DNA from: Fidelibacterota bacterium
GTDB lineage: Bacteria > Fidelibacterota > UBA8477 > JABMPR01
DNA length: 64,000 nucleotides
Direction: 5' to 3'
NCBI GenBank assembly: GCA_021734255.1
Contig: JAIPJM010000010.1
Span: forward strand, 21,370 to 85,369
Every line of letters starts with the position of its first letter. Position 1 is the stretch's first letter. Below are positions 53,535 to 62,634 of this stretch, piece by piece. A program made the position numbers and the translations under genes. The notes below the pieces were generated by a model. That model saw only the letters and a program-made list of their open reading frames with translations, had not been told where the DNA came from and did no database searches.

Positions 53535-54920
53535 ATGAATTCGAAGTCTAATCTGCGTGCGCGTATCCTCATCGTCGATGATGAACCTGACATTACACAT
53601 CTTTTTGAGAATTATCTAACAGATCTTGGTTATGACGTCACTGCTGCCATAACACCAGAATCTGCTATTGAGGTGTTTGAGCGAGAGAACTTTGACGTTG
53701 CCGTCCTGGACATCAATATGCCCCGGATCAGCGGTCTCAAGCTTCTGGAACAATTCAAAGAAACCAGCCCAGAGCTCATTGTCATTATGGTGAGCGCCAT
53801 TCAGGATACTGACATTGTCGTGAAATGCATCCAACACGGCGCCTATGATTACCTCGCTAAACCCATCATTGACCTGAATCAGTTACAGATCAGAATATCC
53901 AGAGGACTTTCCGAAAAGCAGATCCGTAGTGAGAACATTGCTCTCAAAAAGGAGCTGAAAAGACACACAGACTACCTGGAAATTGAGGCGCATTCTGCCG
54001 TCATGCAGCGGATTCTGGAGAAGATAACGACCGTTGCTGATTACAACACGACCGTCATGCTGACGGGAGAATCAGGAACCGGAAAAGAGGTTGCAGCCCG
54101 TCTGATCCATACTCAGAGCCGTAATGCAAAAGGACCCTTCATCCCCATCAACTGTGGAAGTATCCCCGGTACCCTGCTGGAGAGTACCCTTTTTGGTCAT
54201 GAAAAAGGATCGTTTACCGGTGCCAATGAGCGCAAGATCGGTGTCTTCGAAGAATCGAATAATGGTACCATCTTCCTGGATGAGATCACCGAGACGACAC
54301 CCGAATTTCAGATCCAGCTACTACGTGTTCTTGAAACAAGCACCATCCGCCGTGTCGGCAATACCACTGAGATGAAGCTTAACCTGCGAGTGGTGGCAGC
54401 CACCAATCAAAATATCGAAGAATTGGTCAAACAGGGCCGCTTCCGTGAGGATCTATATTTCCGCCTGAATGTTTTTCACATTGAGATACCACCCTTAAGA
54501 GATCGTAGAGAAGATCTTCCCGTCATTATTGAATATCACTTGAAACGTCTGTCGAAAGCCATGGACAAGAACGTTACCACTATCGCTCCGAAGGCGCTTG
54601 AAATATTTAACAAATACTCCTGGCCCGGCAACATCCGAGAGCTGGTCAATGTTCTCGAGAATGCAATGATCATGTGCCGCGGTGAAACCATCTCGGTCTC
54701 TGATCTGCCAACGAACCTGGTGGCTGGTGAAGGTGTTATGATTGGAAACACAGACCATGAAGTGGGTAGCTACAACCAGGCGAAAGAAGATTTTGAAAAA
54801 ATCTATTTCCAGGCATTGTTGAAGCAGTCTGAACTGAATATCAGCAAGGCAGCAACGCTAGCAGGGATCAGCAGGCAGCATCTGCATTTGAAACTTAAGA
54901 AACTAGGTATCCAGAATTAG
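53535..54920 (+). CDS. NtrC-type sigma-54-dependent response regulator (PilR-like position)
   Basis: The receiver domain (about 8-122) has acidic residues D15 and D16, the phosphorylated aspartate D59 in VAVLDINMP and the lysine in DYLAKPI. The AAA+ domain has GESGTGKE at 178-185, a sigma-54 contact loop GSFTGA at 225-230 (the common GAFTGA with alanine to serine) and GTIFLDE at 244-250. A Fis-type helix-turn-helix ends the protein (ISKAATLAGISRQHLHLKL). It lies just before pilB, so a PilR-like role in pilin expression is likely. No sensor kinase gene is next to it. In the 181-base region before it I see no clear operator. Confidence 0.93.
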   Translation: MNSKSNLRARILIVDDEPDITHLFENYLTDLGYDVTAAITPESAIEVFERENFDVAVLDINMPRISGLKLLEQFKETSPELIVIMVSAIQDTDIVVKCIQHGAYDYLAKPIIDLNQLQIRISRGLSEKQIRSENIALKKELKRHTDYLEIEAHSAVMQRILEKITTVADYNTTVMLTGESGTGKEVAARLIHTQSRNAKGPFIPINCGSIPGTLLESTLFGHEKGSFTGANERKIGVFEESNNGTIFLDEITETTPEFQIQLLRVLETSTIRRVGNTTEMKLNLRVVAATNQNIEELVKQGRFREDLYFRLNVFHIEIPPLRDRREDLPVIIEYHLKRLSKAMDKNVTTIAPKALEIFNKYSWPGNIRELVNVLENAMIMCRGETISVSDLPTNLVAGEGVMIGNTDHEVGSYNQAKEDFEKIYFQALLKQSELNISKAATLAGISRQHLHLKLKKLGIQN

Positions 54921-54957
54921 ATCTAATCTTTCAGGGTCATTCTACGAAATCAATTAA

Positions 54958-56565
54958 ATGGCAGCAGAAGTAAGCAAAGAATCAGGCCAAAGTATAAGCG
55001 CGCTCCAAACCGGTAGCCTGTCGGAGATGTATGCTGATTTTGGCCTGAAGATCCAGAGCTTGAAGAGTGTGGCAAACTTTGCCACCAGTGTTGCTCTGCA
55101 GATCTCAGAAGATCTCTGTCAGTTTCATAAATGTGTACCGATTACAGAAAAAGAAGATGGTACTGTCGTTCTGGCCATGGCTGACCCCCTTAACATGGTG
55201 GCAGTCCAGATCATTCGCAAAAAGATCAACAGGGAAATTGAAGCGGTGTGGGCTGATGAGGACGATGTTGAATTCGCCATCGGTACCATTTTCTCCGATA
55301 AGAATGCTTTTGAAGACACGCTCCAGGACCTGGTCGAAGTTGAGGAAGAATTGGACGAAGAGGAAGAATACGACGAAGATAGCGTCGATATCCTCAGAAC
55401 ACAGGCTACAGATGCGCCTGCAGTGGTGTTTGTCAATTCACTATTGGTTCAGGCGATCCAGGAAAGGGCCAGTGATATTCACATCGAGCCCATGGAGAAC
55501 AATCTCCGGATTCGGTTCAGGATCGATGGTGTTTTGCGTGAATTCCCTCCTGCGAATAGACGATTACAGGCCGGCGTCATCGCCAGGATAAAGATCCTCG
55601 CAGATCTGGATATTGCCGAACGGCGAATCCCTCAGGATGGTCGCGTTAAATTTAAGATCATGGGTCGCAGCGTTGATGTTCGCTGTTCCACGATTCCCGG
55701 TATCTATGGCGAAAAGATCGTCCTGCGAGTCCTGGACCAGGGCTCTATCTCTCTCAATATTGATGATCTGGGATTTGAGGAAGAGAAACTCAGCATGTTG
55801 AAGGAGAAGGCCAAGGCTGCCAATGGCATGATCCTGGTGACTGGTCCTACTGGTTCAGGTAAGACGACCACCCTCTATTCGATCCTGACCTATGTGAACA
55901 ATCCACGTCTCAATATTATTACTGTTGAAGATCCGGTTGAGTATCGTTTGGACGGTATAAACCAGGTTCAGGCCCGGCCAGGGGTTGGTTTAACCTTCGC
56001 TTCTGCGCTGAGATCTATCCTCAGGCAGGATCCTGATATCGTAATGGTCGGTGAAATTCGTGATTTTGAGACGGCAGAGATAGCTATTAAGGCAGCGCTA
56101 ACGGGTCACCTTGTGCTGAGCACCCTGCATACAAATAATGCCGTCGCAACCATCGTACGTTTACTGAATATGGGAATAGACAAGTTCCTCATCGTGTCAT
56201 CTGTGTCGGTGATCGTTGCCCAGCGACTGGTTCGTAGAATTTGCAGCAATTGCCGTGCCCCCACCGAACCCAGTGATGACGTCCGCATTTACATGGAAAG
56301 AGTCGGTGTAGATGTTACTGAACATACGTATTATAAGGGCCAGGGCTGTTCACAGTGTTCCGGTTCGGGTTATTGGGGTCGCTTCGGTATTCATGAGATC
56401 TTATTTATGGATGCAATCATAAAAGAGCTTATTATTGAAGATGGTTCGGAGGCACAGATCAGGGCCGCCGCTGAGAGGGTTGGGACGCAGTCCATATTCA
56501 TGGAAGGTGTCATCAGGGCAAGAAAAGGGTTAACCACATTGGAAGAGATCATTAGAGTCGCCTAA
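54958..56565 (+). CDS. pilB: Type IV pilus assembly ATPase PilB
   Basis: PilB powers pilus extension on the cytoplasmic face of the inner membrane. The N-terminal GspE-N-like domain ends at about 120. The core has RFRIDGVLREF, Walker A GPTGSGKTTT at 296-305, the Asp box VEDPVEYRLDGINQVQ, Walker B-like RQDPDIVMVGEIRD and the His box TGHLVLSTLHTNNA. A tetracysteine zinc site CSNCRAP and CSQCSGSGYWGR is present near the C-terminus. An acidic stretch at 128-143 (EVEEELDEEEEYDEDS) lies between the domains. The gene is followed by pilC with TAATG overlap. Confidence 0.96.
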   Translation: MAAEVSKESGQSISALQTGSLSEMYADFGLKIQSLKSVANFATSVALQISEDLCQFHKCVPITEKEDGTVVLAMADPLNMVAVQIIRKKINREIEAVWADEDDVEFAIGTIFSDKNAFEDTLQDLVEVEEELDEEEEYDEDSVDILRTQATDAPAVVFVNSLLVQAIQERASDIHIEPMENNLRIRFRIDGVLREFPPANRRLQAGVIARIKILADLDIAERRIPQDGRVKFKIMGRSVDVRCSTIPGIYGEKIVLRVLDQGSISLNIDDLGFEEEKLSMLKEKAKAANGMILVTGPTGSGKTTTLYSILTYVNNPRLNIITVEDPVEYRLDGINQVQARPGVGLTFASALRSILRQDPDIVMVGEIRDFETAEIAIKAALTGHLVLSTLHTNNAVATIVRLLNMGIDKFLIVSSVSVIVAQRLVRRICSNCRAPTEPSDDVRIYMERVGVDVTEHTYYKGQGCSQCSGSGYWGRFGIHEILFMDAIIKELIIEDGSEAQIRAAAERVGTQSIFMEGVIRARKGLTTLEEIIRVA

Positions 56566-57791
56566 TGGGAAATTTCAGATACATCGCTGTTGATCGCAAA
56601 GGCAAACGTACGGAGGGGACGCTTGGCGGGTATACCCGCGAAGAGGTAAGTTCTGAACTCCGAAAAATGGGACTTAAGCCGGTAACAGTTGAACCGGTGA
56701 AAGCGAAGGCGATCGATTGGAAGAAGATCGCCAACATGAACCTTACAGCGCCAAAGGTGGACCCGTCATTGAAGGTCGTCCTCTTCCGTGAGCTGTCAAC
56801 GCTGCTGGATGCTGGCATCCAGCTCGTGGATGCGCTCTCCATCGTTCAACTCCAGTTCGAAGATAAGAATTTTCGCGAGGCGCTGGGAGAGATCTTGGTT
56901 TTTGTCAAGGCGGGTCATCCCTTCTCTGAGGCTCTGGGGGAGCATAAACACATCTTTCCAAATTTCGTTATCTCCATGGTAGCTGCAGCAGAGATGGGCG
57001 GTGGATTGGATCAGATCCTCAACCAGATCGCGCTGTACATAGAGAAGGAAGATGATGTTCGGAAACGCTTGAAGTCCGCCATCAGTTACCCAAAATTTAT
57101 TGGTATCTTTTTTGTTATTGTCCTTGGTGGTGTGATGTTTGGTCTCATGCCGAAATTTGCTGACATTTTCTCCAGCTTTGGTGCTGAGCTTCCCGCATCT
57201 ACGGCATTGATGATCGGCATCAGTAACTTCATGGTGGACTATATCGTCCTTGAGGTTGTCGTGATCGTCGGTATTTGGCTTGGTTTTAAGGCCTTTGCTG
57301 CCAATCCAAAGGGTCGCATGTTAATCGATCAATACGTTTTTAAACTGCCTGTCGCTGGACACATTATTCACAAATCAATGATTGCCCGATTTGCAAAGAC
57401 CCTGGCGGTACTGATCCGATCTGAGGTATCCATTATTAATGCACTGCAAATCGCAGGTAACACGTCTGATAATATGTACATCAAGGATATGGCTGATAAG
57501 GTCTCGACTCAGGTCTCCCAGGGGCGCAGTCTTGGTGGTCAATTGGCCAGATATGAGAATATCTTCCCGGTCATGGTTAGCTCAATGGTCTCTGTTGGGG
57601 AAAAATCAGGTGCGCTTGCTATCATGCTGGAAAAGATAGCCGAGTTTCATGAGTCTGATTTCAACACATCTGTGGATAAACTCTCCAAAACTATTGAGCC
57701 GATCGTCATGGGTGGACTTGGATTGGTCGTGGCCATCATCGTTGTCACCCTCTATTTGCCTATCTTCCAGATGAGCACCGCCATTCATTAA
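56565..57791 (+). CDS. pilC: Type IV pilus inner-membrane platform protein PilC
   Basis: PilC is the platform that couples the ATPases to pilin addition. It shows the two GspF domains: FRELSTLLDAGIQLVDAL and VAAAEMGGGLDQIL in the first half, then IARFAKTLAVLIRSEVSIINAL and VSVGEKSGALAIMLEKIA in the second. Three membrane segments are seen at about 170-190, 215-240 and 375-400 (PIVMGGLGLVVAIIVVTLYLPIF). 408 residues is full length. The start overlaps pilB by one base. It is followed by a 310-base gap before the pilin gene. Confidence 0.96.
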   Translation: MGNFRYIAVDRKGKRTEGTLGGYTREEVSSELRKMGLKPVTVEPVKAKAIDWKKIANMNLTAPKVDPSLKVVLFRELSTLLDAGIQLVDALSIVQLQFEDKNFREALGEILVFVKAGHPFSEALGEHKHIFPNFVISMVAAAEMGGGLDQILNQIALYIEKEDDVRKRLKSAISYPKFIGIFFVIVLGGVMFGLMPKFADIFSSFGAELPASTALMIGISNFMVDYIVLEVVVIVGIWLGFKAFAANPKGRMLIDQYVFKLPVAGHIIHKSMIARFAKTLAVLIRSEVSIINALQIAGNTSDNMYIKDMADKVSTQVSQGRSLGGQLARYENIFPVMVSSMVSVGEKSGALAIMLEKIAEFHESDFNTSVDKLSKTIEPIVMGGLGLVVAIIVVTLYLPIFQMSTAIH

Positions 57792-57988
57792 GATTCATTC
57801 AATCTCTGTTTTTCAAATCTCCCATTTATGGCAAATAGATTTAGATTTAAGATATCGTGATTTGACGTAATTATATGACATTTATCATAGATTATGACAT
57901 ATTTTTCTTACATATTTTTAACCGTGAGATTATCTGTAATCATTTTTAACTATTTATTATTTATGACTATATGCCACGGTGTCGTGAC

Positions 57989-58004
57989 TGGCATAAACTT
58001 TGAA
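57989..58004 (+). promoter_or_regulatory. Near-consensus sigma-54 promoter of the major pilin
   Basis: TGGCATAAACTTTGAA matches the -24/-12 pattern TGGCAC-N5-TTGC. GG and the -12 pair are separated by ten bases as required, but the -12 pair reads GA instead of GC. It lies about 100 bases before the pilin ATG at 58102 in the 310-base gap after pilC (57792-58101). With an NtrC-type regulator heading the cluster, this is the likely control point for pilA. The AT-rich 57835-57975 upstream could hold enhancer sites, but I could not identify a repeat there. Confidence 0.45.
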
Positions 58005-58101
58005 TGTATAGATGTGTGACCTCTACTCTTGGCAGGGTCACTTTAATAAACAAATGCCACCGTATAAAGTAGAAAAAGAATCCCTTAGGAGGGTATTAAT
58101 T

Positions 58102-58494
58102 ATGAAGAAGAATAGTGGTTTTTCACTAGTCGAGCTGATGATCGTTATCGTCATCATTGGTGTACTGGCTGCAGTAGCCGTGCCGATCTACAGCAATAAC
58201 GTAATGAAAGCAAAAATGAGTGAAGCTGATGCCTCACTGGGTAGCATCAGAACCCAGCTGCGTCTGTACTATGGTGAGAATGGTGAATATCCTACAGCAA
58301 CTGATGCCTATGTCATCGGTGAATCCTGGCATGACATCAAGACAGGTGAGTTGACTGGTAAGTACTTTAGTGATTCATCCTACACTATCACAAGTGATGC
58401 AAAAACCTATACGATCACATGTGATGCTGGCGAGATCCTCACTTCAGATCGTACGTTGGACGAGACAGGAACACTTGCAGGAGGTCTGGAATAG
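58102..58494 (+). CDS. pilA: Type IV major pilin (PilA-like)
   Basis: The 130-residue prepilin has a six-residue leader MKKNSG, cleaved before FSLVELMIVIVIIGVLAAVAVPIYSNN, with the invariant glutamate at mature position 5. The rest is a small globular head, YYGENGEYPTATDAY and a C-terminal LTSDRTLDETG. A longer frame begins at 58012, but GGAGG nine bases before ATG at 58102 decides the start. The small single-gene position behind a separate promoter suggests this is the most highly expressed pilin of the cluster. The head has one cysteine only (TCDAGE), so no disulfide loop as in Pseudomonas pilins. Confidence 0.93.
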   Translation: MKKNSGFSLVELMIVIVIIGVLAAVAVPIYSNNVMKAKMSEADASLGSIRTQLRLYYGENGEYPTATDAYVIGESWHDIKTGELTGKYFSDSSYTITSDAKTYTITCDAGEILTSDRTLDETGTLAGGLE

Positions 58495-58535
58495 CTAGAT
58501 TCTTTAGCTGACCGTTTGGCATAAGGTTTTTTGAA

Positions 58536-58964
58536 ATGCAGGTTCAGACCCAAACCGGATTCACTCTTGTTGAAGTCCTGGTTTCAGCCACCTTACTGGC
58601 TATCATCGTACTGGGCACGTTTCAGTACTTTGTTGTCAGCCGGTGGGAGGTGGAACGGGGCATTCGGTCCCAGCTCGCCTGGGCTAACATGGCTTCCCGT
58701 ATGGAGAAAGCCATCGAGTTGGGTTATGAATCGCTTCAAGACAGCATGCCAGAAAATTCGGTATCCCTGGTTCTTAATGGAATCCAGGGATACCGGACTA
58801 CTCTCGTAACGCCCGTCGATGACACGGCCGACGGTTTAGCCCCAACAGACACATCAACGCCAGACTATTTACAAGTGACAATCAAATTCGCCTGGTTTAA
58901 TCCCACCAATATTTCAGACAGTATTTCTTGCAGTTTCTCAGCCGAACGTAGCTGGGATTACTAG
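58536..58964 (+). CDS. Prepilin-like protein (PilV/GspI type)
   Basis: The 142-residue protein has a class III signal with GFTLVEVLVSATLLAIIVLGTF, cleaved at the G-F bond after MQVQTQTG. The minor pilins of this type have an N-terminal helix and a small head; here the rest is ESLQDSMPENSVSLV and a threonine/aspartate-rich middle. It is 42 bases after the pilA stop, and one base from the next prepilin gene. I read it as a minor pilin that primes pilus assembly; the exact counterpart (PilV or GspI) is not certain. Confidence 0.8.
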   Translation: MQVQTQTGFTLVEVLVSATLLAIIVLGTFQYFVVSRWEVERGIRSQLAWANMASRMEKAIELGYESLQDSMPENSVSLVLNGIQGYRTTLVTPVDDTADGLAPTDTSTPDYLQVTIKFAWFNPTNISDSISCSFSAERSWDY

Positions 58965-58965
58965 C

Positions 58966-59478
58966 ATGCAAGCAATAAGCAAATCTAGAAATGAAGCTGG
59001 CTTCACTCTCGTTGAGTTGACCACGGCCATGCTCGTAAGTGCGATCCTGATCCTCAGTTTCTCAACCGTTATTCTCTTCACACGAAAAGAACTTACCAAT
59101 ACCGCTGCCAGGGTTGGATTGGGTCAAGATCAAGTTCTCATGGATAGGTACATAAGAACAAAGCTCACTGCAACCATCAGCGATTCCATGAAAATTTACA
59201 CCAACAGCTATGCGGAGAGTGTTGATAGCACCTCCACATCCGGTGTGATCCTGAAAGCTGTAAGTGCAGATTCCACGGTCTACCACATATCTGCTTCCGC
59301 GGGACAACTGGTCTGGATGGAAGATTCCATTGCTCATGAGCCTGTGGATGGCACGATCAGCAGCCTCAATTTTACGGAACGGACCATCTCATCTGGTAAA
59401 AATCTCTCCATCATGATGGAGATCTGTTCTGCATCCGATACACTCAAGACTGAATGGTCTATTACTTTAAGGAATTGA
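58966..59478 (+). CDS. Prepilin-like protein (PilW/GspJ type)
   Basis: The 170-residue protein has a 12-residue leader ending in EAG and a hydrophobic helix FTLVELTTAMLVSAILILS with glutamate at position 5. The rest of the length, with FTRKELTNTAARVGLG and a beta-rich end (SIMMEICSASDTLKTEWSI), fits the larger minor pilins PilW or GspJ. It starts one base after the previous prepilin gene and ends six bases before the peptidase-like gene, so the three are one unit. Confidence 0.78.
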   Translation: MQAISKSRNEAGFTLVELTTAMLVSAILILSFSTVILFTRKELTNTAARVGLGQDQVLMDRYIRTKLTATISDSMKIYTNSYAESVDSTSTSGVILKAVSADSTVYHISASAGQLVWMEDSIAHEPVDGTISSLNFTERTISSGKNLSIMMEICSASDTLKTEWSITLRN

Positions 59479-59484
59479 TGGTTC

Positions 59485-60252
59485 ATGGTAGAAGTATTAG
59501 GCATCGTCATTATCGCTTCCGTATTCGCGATCCTCAGCAACAACACCATCGATCAGACCCCCTTAAAGCGGATCTTTAAAGCCCCCACACCTTACTGTCC
59601 AACCTGTGCTACAAAATTATCCTGGAAGGATATGCTTCCCTTCATCAGCTATATCAGGACACAGGGAAAATGTCCGTACTGCTCAGCAGGACTGCCCATC
59701 AGGCATATCCTGATCGATATGCTGGAGCTTGCCTGGGTGGCATGCTATATTCTGAAATACGGGTGGACCTTTGAAGGATCTATCGCTTTGATCTATGGAA
59801 TGGCCTTGATCGTCATCCTGTTTTTGATTAAGGAAAAAAGAGAACTCAGTGACAGCTCCCTGATCATCATGGGTATGCTGGCGGTGATCAATTTCCTGGC
59901 TTATAACCCTGATCGATTCCCCGAGGCAGCGATCAGCATGATCCTGGGAGCCATGGCACTCGCGATCTACAATCTCACCAAGATGTTCATAACAGATGAT
60001 AGCAATTTTGAGTTAACAGAGCTGAAGCTCGGTGCTCTTCTGGGGCTTTTCCTGGGTATGGCTCTTGGTCTGATCGCGCTTGCCTTTGCCCTGGTTTCCG
60101 GAGCGATCATAGGAATAATCAACAATAAATATTTTAAAAAGCCAAAGTCCGCATCCATTCCCCAATTTGGTCAACTGTTAGCTGCAGGTGGTCTCTTTGC
60201 TATACTCCTCGGTCACGATGTTCTGGATATCTATTCCAGGTTCTTGACCTGA
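59485..60252 (+). CDS. Prepilin peptidase homologue with substituted catalytic aspartates
   Basis: The 255-residue membrane protein has the prepilin peptidase outline. The N-terminal cysteine pairs are C38/C41 (CPTC) and C63/C66 (CPYC), in the arrangement seen in PilD/GspO. A P-I-R-H-I-L-I-D turn and about seven to eight hydrophobic segments follow, ending in SIPQFGQLLAAGG like the family's IPFGPFLALGA. But the two motifs that hold the catalytic aspartates are altered. In place of 'I-D-x6-LPD' there is FLIKEKRELSDSS (K116 where Asp is expected), and in place of 'GGGDxKL' there is ELTELKL (E179). It may be inactive, use other residues, or serve as a methylase only. It is the only peptidase candidate in view. 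Confidence 0.8.
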   Translation: MVEVLGIVIIASVFAILSNNTIDQTPLKRIFKAPTPYCPTCATKLSWKDMLPFISYIRTQGKCPYCSAGLPIRHILIDMLELAWVACYILKYGWTFEGSIALIYGMALIVILFLIKEKRELSDSSLIIMGMLAVINFLAYNPDRFPEAAISMILGAMALAIYNLTKMFITDDSNFELTELKLGALLGLFLGMALGLIALAFALVSGAIIGIINNKYFKKPKSASIPQFGQLLAAGGLFAILLGHDVLDIYSRFLT

Positions 60253-60410
60253 GCTCATTTATTGTTTTAAAAAATTAATCTCACACCCGTTCTATCCCCT
60301 TCCGCAGTAGTTTTTTGAATAGAACTGGTGCATACCTGTTTCTATATTCATTGGATGTGTACCAACCGGATTGGGGAATCTTTAAATTCTGGAAATAATT
60401 GCTGACTAGT

Positions 60411-61454
60411 ATGCCAGGTGGTAAAAAAATAAAAATTGGCATCGATATTGGTACAAACGCTATCAAGATCGCCTGCTATTCTACCAAGAAGAAATTTAAG
60501 AACGAGGCTCAATTACTCAAATATGACTACTTCGTTGAGGATGAGATCAGTGATGTTCGTGATGTCAATGAAACCAATATCGTCAATGGATTGAAAGATC
60601 TACTCTCCGGCCTTCCCTTTAAACGAGCTTCCATTAACGTTGGCGTGAGTACGGACTTCCAGAATATCTTCTTCCTACAACTACCCCAGATGGCTTCCCA
60701 TGAGATCAAACAAGCCCTATTCTGGGAATTGGCGCCACTACTGGCCAAGCCTGTTGAAAACTTTGAATACGATTTTTCACTGCTTCCCCAAACGGAGAAA
60801 AAGAAGGTCAATATTCTCCTGGCAGTGGTGGAGAAGAGCCGTATTGAATGGATACAGAAAGTGTTTAAATCTCTCTCTGGAGGAATAAACCTTCTTGAGA
60901 CAACCACCCTCCCCACCGTTGACCTCTTCCATACTTTACATGCAAAAAATGATAGTACGGTCGGTATTCTGCACCTGGGGGGAAGTAATTCACATTATAC
61001 CATTCTTGATTCAAATCAGTACCCCGAGTTTTTGTATATTCCTTTTGGTGGGAATCTGTTGAACCAAATCATAGCCAAATCAGCAGATATCCCCGGCCGT
61101 GAAGTTGAGATGCTCCGGCGCGGGATGCTGGAGAATAGTAGTAACGGGCAACCACTGCACACTCTGTATATGCAGAATAAAGCTCTGGAAAAGCAGTTAA
61201 AAAATCTGTCCATGACAATACGGAAGCATAATTTCAGACATTTTTACCACACAGGTGAACGGGTGACAAACATTTACGTTACAGGGGGGCTGGTAAATGA
61301 TTCATTCATTAAAGCATTCATTGAACATTCTGAGAAAATAATGGAAGTGCCGGCAGAAACCTGGGATCCAGCCAAACATTATTTTCCAGATCTGCCCATA
61401 GACGATTCCAATGCATTTCAGTTTTCAACAGCAATTGGCTTGGCATTGAGGTAA
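60411..61454 (+). CDS. pilM: Type IV pilus assembly protein PilM
   Basis: PilM is an actin-like ATP-binding protein that, with PilN, PilO and PilP, links the platform to the secretin. It shows KIGIDIGTNAIKIACY (phosphate 1 motif), VGILHLGGSNSHYTIL (phosphate 2) and VTGGLVNDSFIKAF (adenosine motif) in the order of the family. The frame opens with TTG at 60399 and ATG at 60411; the latter starts MPGGKKIKIGIDIG and is preferred, though no strong ribosome binding site is seen. It begins after a 158-base gap (60253-60410) that holds no gene. It is followed two bases later by pilN. Confidence 0.85.
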   Translation: MPGGKKIKIGIDIGTNAIKIACYSTKKKFKNEAQLLKYDYFVEDEISDVRDVNETNIVNGLKDLLSGLPFKRASINVGVSTDFQNIFFLQLPQMASHEIKQALFWELAPLLAKPVENFEYDFSLLPQTEKKKVNILLAVVEKSRIEWIQKVFKSLSGGINLLETTTLPTVDLFHTLHAKNDSTVGILHLGGSNSHYTILDSNQYPEFLYIPFGGNLLNQIIAKSADIPGREVEMLRRGMLENSSNGQPLHTLYMQNKALEKQLKNLSMTIRKHNFRHFYHTGERVTNIYVTGGLVNDSFIKAFIEHSEKIMEVPAETWDPAKHYFPDLPIDDSNAFQFSTAIGLALR

Positions 61455-61456
61455 TT

Positions 61457-62059
61457 ATGGAGCTGCAACTTAATTTCCTGAGCTCGACAGCCGATAGACG
61501 TGTCAAGAGGCACATCAAGAATTTCAGTCTTTTGATCTATATCATCATCTTTTCTGCGTCCTTGTTCGTGATATACAGGACCCACCAGAGTCAAACGTAC
61601 ATGGCAGATGTATTTGAGAGCCTGAATGCTGATATCGAATCCAAGATAGCTAATGTAGAGCCTCGCATGCTTTTTTTGGAAAGAAAGATCGGTGTCCGAA
61701 ACAGGTTGAGAAGACAATCCGATCTTTTTCTGCAACCAAGGACCAGGCCCAGTGTCTGGCGGAAAACGCTTATCGACATTACCAATGCGCTACCACCCGA
61801 CCTGGTCATTACCAAGATCTTCTCGAAACCAACCACAGGGAAGAACAAAAACAAAACAGGACCCACACTGACGATAGAGGGTTTCACTTACATTGAGGGG
61901 AGTAATAGAGATATCCTGTCCGTGGATAATTTCAGAAGCAATCTGTTATTCAGCTTACCGATCTCAACCCTGTACAGCGACATCAAGGTAGATGATAATC
62001 GAATCTACAAGGAAGATGATCGCCTGAAACTTATCTTCACCCTGGGGATCTACGAATGA
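61457..62059 (+). CDS. pilN: PilN-like inner-membrane assembly protein
   Basis: The 200-residue protein follows the PilN layout: a short cytoplasmic N-terminus MELQLNFLSSTADRR that would bind PilM, one membrane helix LLIYIIIFSASLFVIY, a coiled coil and then a ferredoxin-like domain with ITNALPPDLVITKIFSK and LTIEGFTYIEGSN. Identity rests mainly on layout and position between pilM and pilO; sequence similarity to the classic PilN is low. It ends with a four-base overlap with the next gene. Confidence 0.72.
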   Translation: MELQLNFLSSTADRRVKRHIKNFSLLIYIIIFSASLFVIYRTHQSQTYMADVFESLNADIESKIANVEPRMLFLERKIGVRNRLRRQSDLFLQPRTRPSVWRKTLIDITNALPPDLVITKIFSKPTTGKNKNKTGPTLTIEGFTYIEGSNRDILSVDNFRSNLLFSLPISTLYSDIKVDDNRIYKEDDRLKLIFTLGIYE

Positions 62060-62634
62060 AGAGGCAATTTCAATTCTGGCTGGAAGCGATCCAGGTCAAG
62101 TGGCTGGTCACTGCCATTGTGATCTATTTTGCATTCACCGGCTCCTCTCTCCAGGTATTGATCCTTCCCCAGGAATCCAGATATGATGAGGCAGTGCTCA
62201 GGCAGAATCAACTGGCTGAGACCTATGTTGATCTGGTGAGTCTCGACATTGAGAAAGCGATCATTAATTTGAACACGCAGCTGGAGGAACTAGACTCCCT
62301 TGAGACTGTATTCAAGTCACGCTTGCTTCAGAGTTCCAGGGTCAATGCTATTTTTCCAGTTATCGATAGATATTGTACCTCTACACTCTTAAAGGTCATC
62401 ACACTTGAACCGATGAATCAGACAAGGTCCCTGGACAAGGATTATCAAGCACATCTCATTCGATTGAGCGCCATCGGCCGGTATCCTGATTTTCTGAAAT
62501 TTCTGGGTGTGCTGGAAAAGCATAAAGAATGGATCCTGATCGATGAGATGTCGGTGAAACCGCTTGAGAACGAGAACTATGGCAGGTATGACTTAACCAT
62601 ATCTGTGATCACAGCCAAGGAAGGGAAATCATGA
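62056..62634 (+). CDS. pilO: PilO-like inner-membrane assembly protein
   Basis: The 192-residue protein has one membrane helix near the N-terminus (WLVTAIVIYFAFTGSSLQVL), a coiled coil with LEELDSLETVFKSRLL and a C-terminal ferredoxin-like part with IRLSAIGRYPDFLKFLGVL, the PilO/GspM-like G-x-Y-x-x-x-x-x-F pattern. In the PilMNOP complex it pairs with PilN. It overlaps pilN and the next gene by four bases each. Named by position and layout. Confidence 0.72.
   Translation: MKRQFQFWLEAIQVKWLVTAIVIYFAFTGSSLQVLILPQESRYDEAVLRQNQLAETYVDLVSLDIEKAIINLNTQLEELDSLETVFKSRLLQSSRVNAIFPVIDRYCTSTLLKVITLEPMNQTRSLDKDYQAHLIRLSAIGRYPDFLKFLGVLEKHKEWILIDEMSVKPLENENYGRYDLTISVITAKEGKS

Noticed and set aside
58012..58101. 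N-terminal 30-residue extension of the major pilin
   Set aside because: The pilin leader MKKNSG with GGAGG before ATG 58102 is decisive; the upstream part is the untranslated leader.
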